Shown here in pieces: positions 61,857 through 64,000 of a stretch of DNA of 64,000 nt (its first letter is position 1; every line of letters begins with the position of its first letter). Below the pieces are notes generated by a model that saw only the letters and a program-made list of their open reading frames with translations, did no database searches and was not told the origin of the DNA. The translations under genes and the position numbers were made by a program. The DNA comes from an uncultured PS1 clade bacterium (GTDB lineage: Bacteria; Pseudomonadota; Alphaproteobacteria; RS24): assembly GCA_902624095.1 (NCBI GenBank), contig CACNWB010000003.1, positions 1-64,000 on the forward strand, written 5' to 3'.

Positions 61857-61889
61857 TGCACGTTCCTCTCATTAAATTTCACGACAGTG

Positions 61890-63164
61890 TTACGCAGTCT
61901 TACCCATATTTTCAATATCGGCTCGCAGGGTACGCGCGGCCAGCCACAAATGAAATGACGCCCAGACTGCCAGAAGCGCCGACGTTACCATAGCGTAAGG
62001 CAGCGCGCGCGCGCCGTAGTCGGCTGAAAAATAATCACTCAAAACACCGATCATGAGCGGCCCTAAACCTAAACCGATAATATTGTTGATGAACAACAAT
62101 ATCGCCGAAGCAAGCGAGCGCATTTCGGGTTTCACCAGCGTATGCAACATTGCAAGTGTCGGACCGAAATAAAGCGCGCCGACGCTGACCGGAAAAGCCA
62201 GCAAAACAATGGCCGATGTGGTGTCAGTGGCAAGATAGGCACCCACCGAAAACGGCAGCCCAACCAGTGCCAATAGAATAATCAGCCACAGATTCCAGCG
62301 AACATCGCGCTTGCCGAGCCGGTCGGCGAAATGCCCGCCCAGAGCTGTTCCGATGCCACCGCCAATGCCGATGAGTAGGGCCAGGATTTGGCCGACCTCA
62401 ATGGTTGTCATGGCATGAACACGCACGAAATATGTTGGTAACCAAGCGATCGCACCATAGCCCACCGTGACAACCAAGGTTGAACCGATGATCAGTTGGC
62501 GTAAGGTTTTATTTTGCAGGATGTAGAGTGCGACGTAGCTCAAAGGAGGCGCTTTTTGGGCTTCATGCTTGTCGCTCAGCCCGCGCGACGGGTCGCGCAG
62601 GGTGAACATGGCAACAACGGCCAGTAACAGGCCGGGCAGGGCGACAACCTGAAAGGCGGTGCGCCAGCCATAATTATGGTTCACCCATCCACCAACCAGA
62701 AAGGCAATGAGCAGGCCGATATTGATGCCCAGCGCGAAAATTGCCATCGGCGTGGCGCGTTCACTAGGGGCATACATATCTGCAATTATGGCGTGCGACG
62801 GCGGGCTGGTGCCAGCCTCGCCGACCCCGACGCCGATGCGCGCTAGGAGAAGCTGCGCGAAATTTTGTGCATAGCCGCAAGTAATCGTCATCACGGAAAA
62901 TAGTGACAGCGAGACAATAATAATTTTTTTCCGGCTCGTGCGGTCGGCTAGATAGGCGATTGGAATACCCAGTGTTGCATAGAAAATGGCAAAGGCCAGG
63001 CCCGACAAAAGCCCCAATTGCGTGTCGGAAAGCCCCATATCAAGCTTGATCGACTGCAACAATATGGCGACGATCTGGCGGTCAACATAATTCGCCGTGT
63101 AGATGAAGGTCAACAAACCGACCGTGTAGGCCCTGACAGCGGGCGTAAAATTCATATCGGTCAT
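61890..63164 (-). CDS. MFS transporter, spinster-like
   Basis: A 424-residue major facilitator with twelve hydrophobic helices. TANYVDRQIVAILLQSIK in helix 1, YLADRTSRKKIIIVSL (the helix 2-3 loop motif A) and RIGVGVGEAGTSPPSHAIIADMY in helix 4 resemble the spinster-like MFS group. Substrate unknown. The ATG follows the previous stop closely (TAATAATG), so it is co-translated with the small membrane protein upstream. Confidence 0.88.
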   Translation of the reverse strand: MTDMNFTPAVRAYTVGLLTFIYTANYVDRQIVAILLQSIKLDMGLSDTQLGLLSGLAFAIFYATLGIPIAYLADRTSRKKIIIVSLSLFSVMTITCGYAQNFAQLLLARIGVGVGEAGTSPPSHAIIADMYAPSERATPMAIFALGINIGLLIAFLVGGWVNHNYGWRTAFQVVALPGLLLAVVAMFTLRDPSRGLSDKHEAQKAPPLSYVALYILQNKTLRQLIIGSTLVVTVGYGAIAWLPTYFVRVHAMTTIEVGQILALLIGIGGGIGTALGGHFADRLGKRDVRWNLWLIILLALVGLPFSVGAYLATDTTSAIVLLAFPVSVGALYFGPTLAMLHTLVKPEMRSLASAILLFINNIIGLGLGPLMIGVLSDYFSADYGARALPYAMVTSALLAVWASFHLWLAARTLRADIENMGKTA

Positions 63165-63166
63165 TA

Positions 63167-63511
63167 TTAGTTAGAGCGGGAGAAAACCCGTTTTTTCCTT
63201 CTCCTGCTGGCGATAAATCGAGTGGCCGAAACCAGTATTAAAGCGGCCACAAAGTAAATCAGCAGGCTACCCAAACTACTCACCAAGATGGCGGTAAAAA
63301 AATCCGCAGCGATGAAGCGCTCGCTGCCTGTCAAAATCGGATAGAGTTTTTCACCAAAGACACTGGAAAATGCAACAAATAAAGACAATGTCACGGGCGA
63401 GGCAGTTTGAATCTGCGCACCGAGCCCAATAGCTAAAACGACCAGCCCAACAAATGCACTTATATTGGGCGTGAAATTCACGACTTGAACAAAGTTTTCC
63501 ACACGCACCAC
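63167..63511 (-). CDS. Small membrane protein of unknown function
   Basis: A protein of about 112-114 residues with three hydrophobic segments (ISAFVGLVVLAIGLGAQI, a middle segment, and LLIYFVAALILVSATRF) and a basic tail (RRRKKRVF). I do not recognise the family. The start is GTG at 63511 or GTG at 63505; AAGG lies in front. It is coupled to the MFS gene. Confidence 0.6.
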   Translation of the reverse strand: MVRVENFVQVVNFTPNISAFVGLVVLAIGLGAQIQTASPVTLSLFVAFSSVFGEKLYPILTGSERFIAADFFTAILVSSLGSLLIYFVAALILVSATRFIASRRRKKRVFSRSN

Positions 63512-63577
63512 CTTGTAACAGCGTCACCCTGCGGCAAGAATTCTTTTAGGTCAATCCATTACCAAGAAAATCTCACA

Positions 63578-64000
63578 TTACCAGCCGGAAATTTCGCGTT
63601 TGGCTAATTTTTCCAGCAGGCTTATCGCACTGTCGGTTTCATTGAGGCAGGGTACAGTGGTGAAATGTGTGCCGCCCGCATCGGCAAATGCTTCGCGTAG
63701 CTCAAGATTAATTTCTTCCAGCGTTTCCACACAATCCGACACAAAGCCTGGCGTGATAACGGCAATTTTCTTGGTGCCATCGCGCGCCAGGGCCTCTACG
63801 GTCTTGTCAGTATACGGCTCAAGCCACTTTGTCGGGCCGAAGCGCGATTGAAAGGTCAGTTTGAACCCGGTTTCGGGAAGTTTCAGTTTTTCGCGCAACA
63901 GTCGGGCGGTCTTTGCGCAATGGCAGTGATAGGGGTCGCCCTTGTCGAAATATTTTTGTGGTAGCCCGTGAAACGAGGCAACCAATACATCCGGTTTCCA
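63578..64000 (-). CDS. hemH: Ferrochelatase (partial, C-terminal part)
   Basis: The frame runs from the window edge to a TAA at 63578 (about 140 residues seen). WKPDVLVASFHGLPQKYFDKGDPY carries the catalytic His in SFHGLP; SRFGPTKWLEPYTD and TPGFVSDCVETLEEI carry the conserved C-terminal motif with the acidic residues. The enzyme inserts ferrous iron into protoporphyrin IX. The start lies beyond the window; the track start (TTG 63985) is internal. Confidence 0.95.
   Translation of the reverse strand, partial: WKPDVLVASFHGLPQKYFDKGDPYHCHCAKTARLLREKLKLPETGFKLTFQSRFGPTKWLEPYTDKTVEALARDGTKKIAVITPGFVSDCVETLEEINLELREAFADAGGTHFTTVPCLNETDSAISLLEKLAKREISGW

Overview
The window is 64 kb of ordinary chromosomal core genome from a Gram-negative bacterium, almost certainly an alphaproteobacterium. 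The evidence is a circularly permuted (two-piece) tmRNA gene, an alphaproteobacterial-type SspB, a fumC gene followed by a small ribbon-helix-helix gene, a meso-diaminopimelate-type MurE together with LpxC and BamD (outer membrane), and the gene order leuA-mreB-mreC-mreD-mrdA-rodA. Genus cannot be fixed by eye. I saw no insertion sequence, prophage, CRISPR array or tRNA gene.

Layout. Bases 1-2073: start of a phosphoglycolate phosphatase-like gene (cut by the edge), an EamA exporter and an AmpD-like amidase. 2084-2441: RNase P RNA. 2550-21347: a complete division and cell wall (dcw) cluster, mraZ-rsmH-ftsL-ftsI-murE-murF-mraY-murD-ftsW-murG-murC-murB-ddl-ftsQ-ftsA-ftsZ, with most neighbours overlapping by a few bases, headed by a five-copy MraZ operator and closed by a terminator. 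21543-27243: lpxC, bamD, recN, ligA. 27244-27804: non-coding or decayed. 27805-32803 (minus strand): pcrA/uvrD, prmA, pepP. 32931-38513: a large AsmA-like protein, then convergent sspB, fumC and a small RHH gene. 38534-38872 (minus): two-piece ssrA, directly upstream of sspB. 38959-42421: thyA-dfrA-SMP-30 family operon, convergent with mrp and a DUF1737 gene. 42609-48318: hflK-hflC-DUF2065-degP, then serB and miaA. 48412-51828: ilvB-ilvN-ilvC, followed by a LysR regulator. 52935-54746: a putative leucine-sensing leader and leuA, overlapping mreB, which begins the rod-shape operon mreB-mreC-mreD-mrdA-rodA (to 60148). 60145-64000 (minus): grxC, cspA, a DUF3108 protein, an MFS transporter, a small membrane protein and the end of hemH.

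How it works together. Two peptidoglycan machines lie in one window: the septal machine (dcw: precursor synthesis MurC-F, MraY, MurG; FtsI/FtsW; FtsQLAZ) and the lateral-wall machine (MreBCD, PBP2, RodA), with LpxC and BamD for the outer membrane. A protein quality theme also runs through it: tmRNA tags stalled peptides, SspB is expected to deliver tagged peptides to ClpXP, HflKC is known to modulate FtsH, and DegP works in the periplasm. Branched-chain amino acid synthesis (ilvBNC, leuA) is the metabolic theme.

The most interesting observations are regulatory: a Leu-rich leader ORF before leuA whose Ile-Leu-Leu codons are perfectly complementary to the leuA ribosome binding site; the tmRNA gene placed directly upstream of its proteolysis adaptor sspB, with a repeated motif that could link the tmRNA 3' pseudoknot to the sspB start; a DUF3108 gene with a clear signal peptide but no canonical start codon; and an FtsZ whose linker carries two internal copies resembling its own C-terminal binding peptide.
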